A stretch of 64,000 nt of DNA from Pseudonocardiaceae bacterium (GCA_009379845.1 WHSZ01000013.1:1-64000), one strand, 5' to 3'; counted from the stretch's first letter, positions 52,903-62,191 are shown. The notes: a model not told the origin generated them from the sequence alone. Program-made: numbers and translations.

Positions 52903-53942
52903 ACGAACAGCAGGTGCCAACGCTCGCCGTCACGCTCGGCGACGTGGCGGGTATCGGGCCGGAGATCACCGCCCGCAGCCTGCTCGAGCACGACGAGCTG
53001 CGCACCATCTGCCGGCCCGTCGTGATCGGGGATGCCGACGCCGTGCGCAAGGCCGTCACGGTGATCGGTGGCGACACCGCCGCGGTGCACGTCGTGGACT
53101 CCCCGAGGGCGGCCGGGAACGAGCCGGGGACGATCGAGGTGGTGCAGGACGGCCCGCCGCTCGGTCACGTGCCGTACGGCGAGATCAGCGTTGACGCCGG
53201 TCACGGTTCGGCGCGGTTCGTGATGACCGCGTGCGAGCTGGCCAGGGACGGGCTGGTGGATGGCATCGTCACCGCGCCGCTGAACAAGGCCGCGATGCAC
53301 GCGGCCGGCCACACCTGGCCGGGCCACACCGAACTGCTGGCGCACGAGTTCGGGGTGCGGAACTTCAGCCTGGTGCTGTCCGCGGGAGAGCTGTTCTTCT
53401 TTCACCTCACCACGCACGTGTCGCTGCGCAAGGCGATCGCCGGCATCACCCCGACTCGAACGGACAACGTACTGCGGCTGGTCGGGTCGTTCGCTCGCGC
53501 GCTCGACCGCGCGGACGAGCCGATCGGCGTCGCCGGGCTGAACCCGCATGCCGGGGAGAACCGGTTGTTCGGCCACGAGGACGCCGACGTGCTCGCCCCG
53601 GCGATCGAGAAGGCCAGGGCCGCTGGCATCAACGCGGTCGGGCCGTTGCCGGCCGACGCGCTCATCCCGGCGGCTGTGCGCGGGGAGTGGAAGTTCGTCG
53701 TGGTCTGCTACCACGACCAGGGCCATGCCCCGTTCAAGGCGGTCTACGGCGACGACGGCGTGAACATCACGGTCGGCCTGCCCGTGGTGCGGGTTTCCGT
53801 GGACCACGGCACCGCCTTCGACATCGCCGGCACGGGCCTCGCCCGTGAGGCAAGCCTGGTGCTGGCGACCCGCCGGGCCGCCGAGCTGGTGCCCGGATGG
53901 CGGCAGGTGTGGGAAACCGCCAGTGCCGGCGTGGCCTCGTAA
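52899..53942 (+). CDS. pdxA2: 4-phospho-threonate/erythronate dehydrogenase (PdxA2)
   Basis: 347 aa from TTG 52899, overlapping the kinase stop by four bases (TTGA). PdxA fold: LGDVAGIGPEITAR, IVTAPLNKAAMHAAGHTWPGHTELLA, NPHAGENRLFGHED and CYHDQGHAPFKA provide the metal histidines. PdxA2 proteins in DUF1537 operons oxidise and decarboxylate the 4-phosphate acid sugar to dihydroxyacetone phosphate rather than make pyridoxine. The context decides for PdxA2 over PdxA here. Confidence 0.9.
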   Translation: MNEQQVPTLAVTLGDVAGIGPEITARSLLEHDELRTICRPVVIGDADAVRKAVTVIGGDTAAVHVVDSPRAAGNEPGTIEVVQDGPPLGHVPYGEISVDAGHGSARFVMTACELARDGLVDGIVTAPLNKAAMHAAGHTWPGHTELLAHEFGVRNFSLVLSAGELFFFHLTTHVSLRKAIAGITPTRTDNVLRLVGSFARALDRADEPIGVAGLNPHAGENRLFGHEDADVLAPAIEKARAAGINAVGPLPADALIPAAVRGEWKFVVVCYHDQGHAPFKAVYGDDGVNITVGLPVVRVSVDHGTAFDIAGTGLAREASLVLATRRAAELVPGWRQVWETASAGVAS

Positions 53943-53953
53943 ACTCGCGGATT

Positions 53954-54826
53954 ATGGGCGTCGACCGGACGGACACGCGGCCGTTGCACCAGCAAGTGGC
54001 CCAGTCGTTGCGCCAGGAGATCCTCGGCCACGACCTGCCGCCGGGAGCTGCGCTACCGAGCGAGGCGGAACTATGCGCCCGATTCGGCGTCGGGCGCAGC
54101 GTGGTGCGGCAAGCAATTGCCGCTCTGGCCAGCGATGGGCTGGTGGTGCGCAGCCAGGGCCGGCCAACGGTCGTCGCGTCGCCTGCCGAGTATCGCCGGC
54201 TGGTGCAACGTGCGACCGGGCTGTTCGAGCAGTTCGCCAACCGAGGGCAGGAACTGCGCACCACGGTGCTCGAGCTGGGTGAAGATCACCCGCCGCCGAG
54301 GGCACGCGCGTTCCTTGGTACCCAGGACACCATCCGGTTGGAGCGAGTTCGGCTGGTGGACGGCGATCCGCTTTCCTACGTCCGCACTTGGTTGCCGGCG
54401 GCGCGCGTGCCGGGCCTGCGCGCCGGGGACCTGACCGACGCGTCGCTGCACCGGCTGCTCACTCGTGCCTACGACCTGCGGCCGGTGAGCGGGCGCCGGC
54501 AGGTTCGGGCCGTCGCGGCCGACGAGCGGCTCGCGACCGCGCTGCACACCGAGCTCGGCGGACCGTTGCTGCTCCTCGAGGGGGAGACCGCCGATCAGCA
54601 CGACCGGCCGCTCGAGTGGTTTTCCACCTGGCATCGTGCGGATCGGGTGGTGTTCGACGTCGACGTGTCGGAGACGGCGGAGACGCTGCGCATCGACGCG
54701 CTCGAAACCGAGCCGCCCACCCGTGCCGAACCGTCAGCCGACGACGGGCGTGGCGGCACGCCAACCCCCGCCGACCTGGCGCGCGCCCGGGATCTGCTGG
54801 CCGAACTGAGCCGCCTGCTCGGCTGA
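53954..54826 (+). CDS. GntR/HutC family regulator with UTRA domain
   Basis: 290 aa from ATG 53954. N-terminal winged helix: LHQQVAQSLRQEILGHDLPPGAALPSE and LCARFGVGRSVVRQAIAALASDGLVV. The UTRA effector domain follows (ATGLFEQFANRGQELRTTVLELG to STWHRADRVVFDVDV). A Thr/Ala-rich tail ends the protein. It is the last gene of the acid sugar operon, 11 bases after pdxA2, and probably binds the palindromes at 50605-50631, released by the acid sugar or its phosphate. Confidence 0.92.
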   Translation: MGVDRTDTRPLHQQVAQSLRQEILGHDLPPGAALPSEAELCARFGVGRSVVRQAIAALASDGLVVRSQGRPTVVASPAEYRRLVQRATGLFEQFANRGQELRTTVLELGEDHPPPRARAFLGTQDTIRLERVRLVDGDPLSYVRTWLPAARVPGLRAGDLTDASLHRLLTRAYDLRPVSGRRQVRAVAADERLATALHTELGGPLLLLEGETADQHDRPLEWFSTWHRADRVVFDVDVSETAETLRIDALETEPPTRAEPSADDGRGGTPTPADLARARDLLAELSRLLG

Positions 54827-55041
54827 CCACGTTCCGGCGAGAACGGCCACTCGGAGAAATTCCGCAACCTGTCGCTGTCCCTGATCCGGCGCGTGAGATG
54901 CCGCCACGCCGCGGGTTCCCGCGAAGCAGGATCCGTTGCCGTTCCGCACCGGGCAGGACATGATCAACCCTGGAGATCGCCGCGTGGCTTTCCCGCCAGG
55001 CGCGGGCACTGGCCGGTCTGTTCGGCGGTCAGCGAAGCGCG

Positions 55042-55058
55042 ACTTGTGATAAGCAAGT
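55042..55058. promoter_or_regulatory. candidate HxlR operator
   Basis: Arms ACTTG (55042-55046) and CAAGT (55054-55058) with seven bases between, 39 bases before the HxlR gene. Same 5-7-5 geometry as the dyad before the HxlR gene at 45505. Confidence 0.35.
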
Positions 55059-55096
55059 TCAGTCTACTAAGAGGATAAGGCGTTAGAATCCAGATC

Positions 55097-55738
55097 ATGG
55101 CCAGGCGATATTACGGGCAGTACTGCGGCCTCGCGCACGCCGTGGATCTGGTCGGTGAGCGATGGGCACTGCTGATCGTCCGCGATCTGCTGGTGAGCCC
55201 GAAACGATTCACGGATCTCAAGCGAGGACTGCCGCGGATACCCACGAACGTGCTCTCCGCGCGGCTCAAGGAGCTGGAGGGCGCCGGGGTGGTCCGCCGC
55301 CACGTGCTGCCCCGGCCGGACGGCTCGGTGGTGTACGAGCTGACCGACTACGGCAACGAACTCGAGGACATCGTCCTGGCGCTCGGCCGGTGGGGCGCGC
55401 GAACGCTTGGTGAGCCAGGTGCGGATGACATCGTCACCGCCGATGCGCTGATCATGGCGATGCGCTCCACGTTCCGCCCCGAGGCCGCCCGTGACATGAC
55501 GGCCAGTTACGAGCTGCGCGTGGGGGACGTCGTTATCCATGTGCGGGTCGACGACGGCGATCTCGAGGTCGCGGAGGGCGGATTGCCGGACGCGGGCCTG
55601 GTTATCGAGACCGGCCCGGCGATCAAGGCGCTGATGGCCGGCGAGCTCGGTCCCGAGCAGGCAATCGCGGACGGGCAGGTGGCCCTCACCGGTCCGGCCG
55701 ACCTGCTGCACCGGTTCGTCCAAACGTTCCGGATCTAG
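55097..55738 (+). CDS. HxlR family regulator with SCP2-like C-terminal domain
   Basis: 213 aa from ATG 55097. The N-terminal part is a full HxlR winged helix (YCGLAHAVDLVGERWALLIVRDLLVSPKRFTDL with GERW, then VLSARLKELEGAGVV). The C-terminal 90 residues (ASYELRVGDVVIHVRVDDGDLEV, LVIETGPAIKALMAGELGPEQAI) resemble a sterol carrier/SCP2-like fold, suggesting that it binds a lipid-like ligand. Target genes are not evident; the neighbour on its 3' side is a broken YCII gene on the other strand. Confidence 0.88.
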   Translation: MARRYYGQYCGLAHAVDLVGERWALLIVRDLLVSPKRFTDLKRGLPRIPTNVLSARLKELEGAGVVRRHVLPRPDGSVVYELTDYGNELEDIVLALGRWGARTLGEPGADDIVTADALIMAMRSTFRPEAARDMTASYELRVGDVVIHVRVDDGDLEVAEGGLPDAGLVIETGPAIKALMAGELGPEQAIADGQVALTGPADLLHRFVQTFRI

Positions 55739-55909
55739 CGGCCTGGCCGTTACCCCGGCACTGGCTGAACCCCGGGGGCGGCCCGCCGTTCGGCGTTGCC
55801 GTGCATGGCGGCGAAGTTCCGAACCGCCGGCGAACGCGGCGAGGACCCGTGACGTCAGCCCGGACCGGACATGTCCGTGATCGGCCGCAACTCCACGGCG
55901 GCGACGACC

Positions 55910-56095
55910 AGGGTCGGCGAGCGCCGGGCCGCCGACCAGCTCTCCGGACTCGGTGATCTCCTCGTGCAGCGCCTCGGCCTGCCGGATCATCTCATCGCGC
56001 TCCTCGCCCGACAGCGCGAGAAACTCCGGACTCCGCAGGTACATCGGGTGCTCCCAGCTTGCCGGGTTGCTGTAGATCAGGAGTAGGTACTTCAT
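55910..56095 (-). pseudogene. truncated YCII-related protein
   Basis: ATG 56095 encodes MKYLLLIYSNPASWEH and RQAEALHEEITESGELVGGP, the first half of a YCII-related (DGPF-type) protein. After ALADP none of the three frames continues with the expected TVRVRDG...TDGPF segment, so the gene is cut or scrambled near 55910. The frame remains open into the antisense of the HxlR gene, but that part has no family resemblance. It would have followed the VOC gene at 56148-56540 on the same strand. Confidence 0.6.
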
Positions 56096-56147
56096 CGCGA
56101 GCTCCTCTGGTTCACCTCGCCCCTGCCGTGCCGAAACGCATTGTCGG

Positions 56148-56540
56148 CTACGCCAGACCCGCGACGCCGATCACGTTGCCCTCTGGATCGGTGAAATGCC
56201 CGACGACGAGGTCCCCTGCGGGTGGCCGCTCGGGCGCGGGACCCATCAGCCGCGTCCCGCCAAGGCTCTCGGCCTTCCGCAACGCGGCCTCGACGTCGGC
56301 GACACCCACGTAGAACAGAACGCGGGGTCGGTAGCCCTCGCCGCCGGCGACGCCACCGTTGATGCCGGTTCCATCGCCGGTCGTGCTCCCGTCCACGAAC
56401 CCGTAATTGCCGGGCTGGGAGACCGCTTCGGTCGACGCGTCCCCGATGTTGAACTCCCAACCGAACAGCTCGCCGTAGTATCCGCGAAGCTTCGCCGGAT
56501 CGCTCCCGATGATCTCGAAATGCACTACTGGCTGTCCCAT
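56148..56540 (-). CDS. VOC family protein
   Basis: 130 aa from ATG 56540 with AAGGGA seven bases upstream. VOC fold, CFP30-like subgroup: VVHFEIIGSDPAKLRGYYGELFGWEF at the start, RVLFYVGVADVEAALRKAESLGG in the middle and GHFTDPEGNVIGVAGL at the end. Substrate unknown. The truncated YCII gene lies 52 bases downstream on the same strand, a common VOC-YCII pairing in actinobacteria. Confidence 0.87.
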   Translation of the reverse strand: MGQPVVHFEIIGSDPAKLRGYYGELFGWEFNIGDASTEAVSQPGNYGFVDGSTTGDGTGINGGVAGGEGYRPRVLFYVGVADVEAALRKAESLGGTRLMGPAPERPPAGDLVVGHFTDPEGNVIGVAGLA

Positions 56541-56742
56541 CGCCAGTCCCTTCCGCGCCGATGGTTCGGCGCTTTGTCGTGGTGCGCCGAACGGGCGCCT
56601 CACAACAGAGATCGGAGCCCGCGGAGCGATCTCGACATCACGACGCGACAGTTCTCCGGCAATGTCGCTCGCCTGTTCCGTCGACACCGAACTCCCGCAG
56701 CGGCCGGGAGCCGGTGTGCGCGCCGGTAGGCTCGGTAAGGAC

Positions 56743-57804
56743 ATGACCACGCTGCACGAGATCGCATTGCTTCGCCTTGCGGGGCAACGCCTGGTGGGCC
56801 CTGGTTTCAGCACGGCAACCGAGGCGGTGCGCTGGCTCACGGCCATGCAAGCGCAGGACCATCCGGGTGCGATCACCTCGATCGCGATACGGACCGAGGC
56901 TGCGAGCCGCGAGACCGTCGAGGCGGCGCTGAACGCGGGCGAGGTCGTCAAATCCTGGCCGATGCGGGGCACCCTGCACTTCGTGCCGGCCGAGGACCTG
57001 CCGTGGATGCTGGATCTGGCGGCGAACCGGGTCATCGCGAGCGCGGCGTCGCGGTATGCCGAGCTGGGCCTCGACGAAGCCACCTTCGAGCGCGCAACGC
57101 AGCTGACCGTCGGGGCATTGGCGGGCGGGCGGCAACTGCGCAGGGACGACCTGTTCGCTGTCTGGGACGCGGCCGGCCTCGAGACGGCGAAACAGCGCGG
57201 CTACCACCTCATCCGGTATCTCGCCATGACCGGAATACTCTGCTTCGGCCCGACAGCGGACGGGGAACAGCGCATCGTGCTGCTCGACGAATGGGTGCCA
57301 CGCCCGAGGCGGCCGGACCGCGACGAGGCTCTGGGGGAGTGGGCGTCGCGGTACTTCCGCGGCCACGGCCCGGCGACCGCACGGGATTTCGCGTGGTGGG
57401 CGAAACTCGTCGCGGCCGACGTCAAGACCGGTCTCGCGGTGGCACGGCCGGGCCTCGAACGGCTGGAACTCGACGGTGCCGAGTACTTCCTCGACCCGCG
57501 AACTCCGGAGCGGCTCGCCGAATACCGGCGCCACGCCAGGGGCGTCCTGCTGCTCCCCGGCTTCGACGAATACTTGCTCGGCTACCAGGACCGCGGCGCG
57601 GCGTTGCCAGCCGAGTTCGCGCAACGCGTCGTTCCAGGCAACAACGGGGTGTTCCAGCCAACCGTGGTGGTGGATGGCGAGATCGTCGGCACCTGGAAAC
57701 GTTCCGGGCGGGGCGCCGCCCGGAAGGTACTCGCCACCCCGTTCACCACGTTCCCGAAGAAGGCGCGGGACGCCATTCCACGGCTGTACCAAGCCCTTCC
57801 GTAA
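56743..57804 (+). CDS. winged-helix protein of the AlkZ/YcaQ (HTH_42) family
   Basis: 353 aa from ATG 56743. The family combines several winged helices and includes DNA glycosylases that unhook interstrand crosslinks or repair bulky adducts. The catalytic QxQ motif is present: Gln36 and Gln38 in AMQAQDHPG. Also SWPMRGTLHFV, LRRDDLFAVW and GFDEYLLGYQDR. AlkZ-type paralogues often give self-protection against DNA-alkylating natural products; no such cluster is visible here, so general repair is the cautious call. Confidence 0.85.
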   Translation: MTTLHEIALLRLAGQRLVGPGFSTATEAVRWLTAMQAQDHPGAITSIAIRTEAASRETVEAALNAGEVVKSWPMRGTLHFVPAEDLPWMLDLAANRVIASAASRYAELGLDEATFERATQLTVGALAGGRQLRRDDLFAVWDAAGLETAKQRGYHLIRYLAMTGILCFGPTADGEQRIVLLDEWVPRPRRPDRDEALGEWASRYFRGHGPATARDFAWWAKLVAADVKTGLAVARPGLERLELDGAEYFLDPRTPERLAEYRRHARGVLLLPGFDEYLLGYQDRGAALPAEFAQRVVPGNNGVFQPTVVVDGEIVGTWKRSGRGAARKVLATPFTTFPKKARDAIPRLYQALP

Positions 57805-57931
57805 CGCACGCTCGGAAAACCAGCCAAAATTTCCAGTGGAATCGTCGCCGGTCGCGCAACTTCTGACGGTCTCATGGCGATAGCGGCAGTAGAGGAACTT
57901 GTGCCCAAGGCCTTACGGCCGGGGGGCTGGG

Positions 57932-60900
57932 ATGTCTGGTCGGCGGTTCGTTGGTCGGCGCCGCGAGCTCGGCGTGCTCACGGCGGCGTTGGATGCCGCC
58001 GTCGAAGGCCGCGGAGAGCTGATTCTGATCGACGGCGAGGCCGGTGCGGGTAAGACCCGCCTGATGTCCGAGCTGGTCGCGGACACGCGGCGGCGAGGCC
58101 TCGAGTCGTTCTGGGCGGCCTGCTCCTACGGGGACGGCGCGCCGGCGTTGTGGCCGTGGCTGCAGGTCGTTCGGCAGCTCGCGACGCGCGGGCACGGCAC
58201 CGATGCCGAACTCGCCGAGTGGGTGGCGACCGGCGCCGGCGGCGGTGCCATGCTTGGCGATGCCGATCCGGCCGGCACCAAGGCACGGTTGTTCGATCGC
58301 ATCGCGCGCAGGGTGTGCCGCGCCGCCCGGGACCGCCCGGCCGTGGTGGTGATCGACGACTTGCAGTGGGCGGACGTGTCGTCACTCGAGTTGCTCGCGT
58401 TGATCGCCTCCGCGTTGCACACCGAACGACTTGTGCTCGTCGCCGCGTTCCGGGAGACCGCGATCGCGGCGGACGGGCCGATGGAAAAACTGCTGGAGGA
58501 GCGTTCCCTTGACGGTGAGCGCATCACGCTGGCGGGCCTCGCGCCGCAAGAGGTGCACGCACTCGCCGAGGTGGAGACGGGACATCCGGTCAGCGACGGC
58601 GTGCTGGACACGCTGCACGCCCATACCGCGGGCAACCCGTTCTTCGTCAAGGAGCTCATCCATCTACACGTCGCTCGCGGCACGCTGGACCTGCCGGAGC
58701 CGCTTCCGTCCAGCATCCGGGAGGTGCTGCACCACCAGACGGCCCGGCTGTCGCCGGCCTGCGGTGAGACGCTCGAGCTCGCGTCCGTCGTCGGCAGCGA
58801 ATTCGGTGTCGATGTGCTCTGCACCGCCGCGAATACACCAAGTGGAGAGCTGCTCACCGTGCTCGACGAGCCGCTCACCCGCGGAATCGTCACCGAAAAG
58901 GGATCCGGACGGTTCGCGTTCGCCCACGACCTGTTCCGGGAAGCCTTCTACCAGCGACTCCCAAACACCACGCGGATGCGGCTGCACCTCGCGATCGCCC
59001 GCGCACTGGAACGCCTGCATTCAAACGGCAAGGCCCCAGTGTCGTCGCAGCTCGCCCACCATTTCCTGGCCGCGACGCCGATCGCCGGTGTCGACAAAGC
59101 GGTGCATTATGCCGTCAAGGCGGGCGAGCGGGCCAGCAGTCTCGGCGCGCTCGAGCAGGCCGAGGCGCTCTACGCGGCGGCACTCGCAGCGCTGCCATAC
59201 GAGGAACGCAGCGTCCGCCGGGCCGACCTGCTGATCAGGTTGGCCGAGGCGCGGTGGCGCATGCAGGCGGATGACACGTCCAGAATGGCCATCGACGAAG
59301 CCGCCGACATCGCCCACGACATCGATGACGCCGAGCTGCTCGCCAGGTCCGCGCTCGCGGAGGGGCACGGGCTGGGCGGAATCCAGTCACCAACCGCGTC
59401 GGCCAGCCGGCGGCTCATCACGTTGCTCGACGACGCGTTGTGGCAGCTGCCGGCCGAGGACGGCGAGCTGCGCTGCCGCGTGCTGTCCCGGCTTGCCGTC
59501 GAGCTCTACCTGACACCGCAGGCCGAGCGCCGCGCCGCGCTGTCGGCTGAGGCCGTCGCCATGGCGCGGCGCCTTGCCGAACCCCGCGCGCTGGCGATCG
59601 CGCTGTATTCGCGGCAGGTCGCCATGGTCGGGCCGGACGGACTCGCCGACCGCATCGACGCCGCGGACGAGATCCTGACGCTCGCGCGCCGCGCCGGTGA
59701 CTCGGAGCTGGCCTTCTGGGGATACCTGTTCCGCACCTGGACCCGTAGCGAGCAGTGCCTTCCGGTGGTGGACGAGCTCACCACCTGTGCCGAGCTGGCC
59801 GATCGCGTCAAGGTTCCAGCGTTGCGGATGGAAGTCGGCCTGCGCCAAGCCATCCGCGCGCTCATGTCCTGCCGGTTCGCGGACGCCCGGGCCTACGTCG
59901 ACGCGGTGCGAGCGCTGCCGGAAGCCGCCCAGGCGCCGGCAACGTTGCTGGCCACCTCGGCGCTGACCGGCTACCTGCAGGGCCCGCTCACAGTTGTCGA
60001 ACCGCTCATCCGCCGGCTGGCACAGGAGATGCCGGACGTGCCGCTGTGGCAGGCGGCGCTGGCGGCGAGTCAGGTCGAGCTCGACAAGCTCACCGATGTG
60101 GCACGGCAACTCGATCTCCTTGCCGGGCAAGGATTCCGGTTACCACGGGACGGCAACTGGTTGTTCGCCATGTACTGCCTGGCCTTCGCCTGTTTCGCAA
60201 CCCGGGATGCGCGCCGGGCCGCCCTGCTGTATCCGATGGTACTGCCGTACGCGGACCGTGCCCCGATCGACGCGTTTGGCTGCATGGCAACCGGTATCGG
60301 CCTGCTCGACGCCGCGCAGGGGCGCTACGACCAGGCGCTGCGGTGGCTGCGGCGCGGCCACGACCGCAACCTCGCGATGGGCAATCTGGCGTTCGCGCTA
60401 TGGACCGAGCGGGAGCGCGGGGCCGTGTTGCTCGCCAGGGATTCGCCGGGCGACAGGGTGACCGCCGAGCGGCTTCTCGCGGAGGTGGTTGATCAGATGC
60501 GCTCCCTCGAGCTCAACGGTTTCGCCGAACGAGCGCAGCGGTTGCTCGCCGTCGCGTCAGCCGAGGAAGTCGGGCCGACGACCTGTGAGTTGCGCCGCGA
60601 GCAGGACGTCTGGGTGATCACCTACCGTGGCGCGACCGTCCGCGTCGGGCACGCCAAGGGACTCGCCGACATGGCCACGCTGGTGTCGATACCCGGCGCG
60701 CAGGTGCACGTCACCGAACTCTTCGGCGGTGTCAGGGAGACGGCGACCGGCGAGGTCATCGACGAGCGGGCGCAGGCGGCCTACCGGAACCGGATCGCCG
60801 AGCTGGAGGCCGATATCGTCGAGGCGGAGGCGAACGCGGACATGGCAAGGGCAGAGCGGGCCCGCGCCGAGCACGACGCGCTCGTCTCCCACCTCGCGGC

Positions 60901-61099
60901 GGCGGTCGGGTTGCACGGCCGGCCCCGCCGCATGAGCGACGCGACGGAGCGGGCCCGCAAGGCCGTAACCTGGCGTATCCGCAGGGCAACCCGCGTGATC
61001 AGCAACGCGAACCTGGAGATCGGCCGGCACCTCGAACAGTCCGTCACCACCGGAACGTACTGTTCGTACCAGCCGGAGCGGGCCCGACCCGATGCGTAG
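57932..61099 (+). CDS. STAND-type AAA ATPase with TPR-like region and undefined C-terminal domain
   Basis: About 1055 aa from ATG 57932 with GGGGGG five bases upstream. AAA_16 module: FVGRRRELGVLTAALDAA, Walker A GEAGAGKTRLM, Walker B VVVIDDLQWAD, and AHTAGNPFFVKELIH. The middle (residues about 400-850) is helical and repeat-like, as in MalT and LuxR-type large ATPases. Instead of a LuxR helix-turn-helix, the end has a beta-containing part (GATVRVGHAKGLADMATLV) and a coiled coil (AYRNRIAELEADIVEAEA) with RKAVTWRIRRATRVI. It probably senses a ligand; the output is unknown. Confidence 0.85.
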   Translation: MSGRRFVGRRRELGVLTAALDAAVEGRGELILIDGEAGAGKTRLMSELVADTRRRGLESFWAACSYGDGAPALWPWLQVVRQLATRGHGTDAELAEWVATGAGGGAMLGDADPAGTKARLFDRIARRVCRAARDRPAVVVIDDLQWADVSSLELLALIASALHTERLVLVAAFRETAIAADGPMEKLLEERSLDGERITLAGLAPQEVHALAEVETGHPVSDGVLDTLHAHTAGNPFFVKELIHLHVARGTLDLPEPLPSSIREVLHHQTARLSPACGETLELASVVGSEFGVDVLCTAANTPSGELLTVLDEPLTRGIVTEKGSGRFAFAHDLFREAFYQRLPNTTRMRLHLAIARALERLHSNGKAPVSSQLAHHFLAATPIAGVDKAVHYAVKAGERASSLGALEQAEALYAAALAALPYEERSVRRADLLIRLAEARWRMQADDTSRMAIDEAADIAHDIDDAELLARSALAEGHGLGGIQSPTASASRRLITLLDDALWQLPAEDGELRCRVLSRLAVELYLTPQAERRAALSAEAVAMARRLAEPRALAIALYSRQVAMVGPDGLADRIDAADEILTLARRAGDSELAFWGYLFRTWTRSEQCLPVVDELTTCAELADRVKVPALRMEVGLRQAIRALMSCRFADARAYVDAVRALPEAAQAPATLLATSALTGYLQGPLTVVEPLIRRLAQEMPDVPLWQAALAASQVELDKLTDVARQLDLLAGQGFRLPRDGNWLFAMYCLAFACFATRDARRAALLYPMVLPYADRAPIDAFGCMATGIGLLDAAQGRYDQALRWLRRGHDRNLAMGNLAFALWTERERGAVLLARDSPGDRVTAERLLAEVVDQMRSLELNGFAERAQRLLAVASAEEVGPTTCELRREQDVWVITYRGATVRVGHAKGLADMATLVSIPGAQVHVTELFGGVRETATGEVIDERAQAAYRNRIAELEADIVEAEANADMARAERARAEHDALVSHLAAAVGLHGRPRRMSDATERARKAVTWRIRRATRVISNANLEIGRHLEQSVTTGTYCSYQPERARPDA

Positions 61100-61106
61100 G
61101 GTTTGG

Positions 61107-62174
61107 TTACGCGCGTGCCTCCAGAATCAAGTTGAGTGGAGTTTCGGCGATCCTGCGGAAGCGGGTGTACCCGGCTTCTTCGAAGACCTCTCGCAGCTTG
61201 CCCTCGCCTGCCTGAGCCCCGAGACCCAGCCCGACTTCCTGGGACAGCGAGTTCGGTGTGCAGACCGTGGCTGACGCGGTGTAGAGCAGCGCCGCCATCG
61301 GGTTGCCTGCCAGGTTCGCGGCGCGCCCGTCCACCGCGAACGGTTCAACGAGCAGCACGGCTCCGTCGTCCGTTAGGTGTTCCCTGGCGTAGCGAGCGAT
61401 GCCGACCGGGTCGCCCATGTCGTGCAGGCAATCGAAGAAACAGATCAGGTCGAAGGTGCCGCTGTAGCTCTTAGCCTCGGCGACCTCGAAGTGCGTGTTT
61501 CCGGAGGTGCCGGCCTCGTTGGCGCGCAGCCGCGCGGTGTCGATCGACGGCCGGTGGCTGTCGAAACCGGTGATCTGGGAGTTTGGGTAGTTCTCGGCCA
61601 TCACCACGACCGAAGCGCCGTGCCCGCAGCCGATGTCGGCGACCTGCGCTCCCGCCACGAGCCTGTCGTGCACCCCGTCAAGCCCCTGCAACCAGTTCGG
61701 CAGCTCAGCCCGGTAACCCGTGCGGAAGAACCACTCGGTGCCCTCGAACAGTCTTGGATGGTGCTCGCCCCAGGCGAGCCCGCCGGTACCCCGGTAAGCG
61801 GCAGTGACTTTGTCGATGTCGCTGAAGAACGCCCCGAACGCGGCCATGGCCCGTGCCACGAATGTCGGCGAGGTGTCATCGGCGAGCACCGCCGCGGATT
61901 CCGCGCTCATCGTGTAGCTATCGGACTTGTCGTCGTAGTCGATCAACCCGCCGGCCGCCTGACTGTCCAGCCATTCCCTGACCAGCCGGGGATGGCATCG
62001 CGTCTCGGTCGCCACTTCGTCGGCCGACAACGGAACACCGCCAGCCAGCGCGCCGTACAGGCCGAGTTCGTCTCCAACCCAGATGCTGAAGCACAACGCC
62101 CCTCCGGTCATGTTCCCCACCATCTGGCCCATCAACTCTTCGAGCTTTTCCTGGTTGAGCTCGGTTGTGGTCAC
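61107..62174 (-). CDS. class I SAM-dependent methyltransferase with N-terminal winged helix
   Basis: 355 aa from GTG 62174, GGAGG five bases upstream. An N-terminal helical/winged-helix dimerisation part (LYGALAGGVPLSADEVATETRCHPRLVREWLDSQ) precedes the SAM domain (VADIGCGHGASVVVMAENYP, FDLICFFDCLHDMGD, DDGAVLLVEPFAVDG). The layout resembles the Rv2258c-like methyltransferases of mycobacteria. The dyads upstream and a broken TetR gene beyond imply it was once repressed by a divergent TetR regulator. Confidence 0.87.
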   Translation of the reverse strand: MTTTELNQEKLEELMGQMVGNMTGGALCFSIWVGDELGLYGALAGGVPLSADEVATETRCHPRLVREWLDSQAAGGLIDYDDKSDSYTMSAESAAVLADDTSPTFVARAMAAFGAFFSDIDKVTAAYRGTGGLAWGEHHPRLFEGTEWFFRTGYRAELPNWLQGLDGVHDRLVAGAQVADIGCGHGASVVVMAENYPNSQITGFDSHRPSIDTARLRANEAGTSGNTHFEVAEAKSYSGTFDLICFFDCLHDMGDPVGIARYAREHLTDDGAVLLVEPFAVDGRAANLAGNPMAALLYTASATVCTPNSLSQEVGLGLGAQAGEGKLREVFEEAGYTRFRRIAETPLNLILEARA

Positions 62175-62191
62175 GGCTACCTCCGATACAT

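Noticed and set aside
52899..53942. PdxA of vitamin B6 synthesis
   Set aside because: The operon has a DUF1537 kinase, sugar-acid permease and GntR regulator and no other B6 gene, which fits PdxA2.
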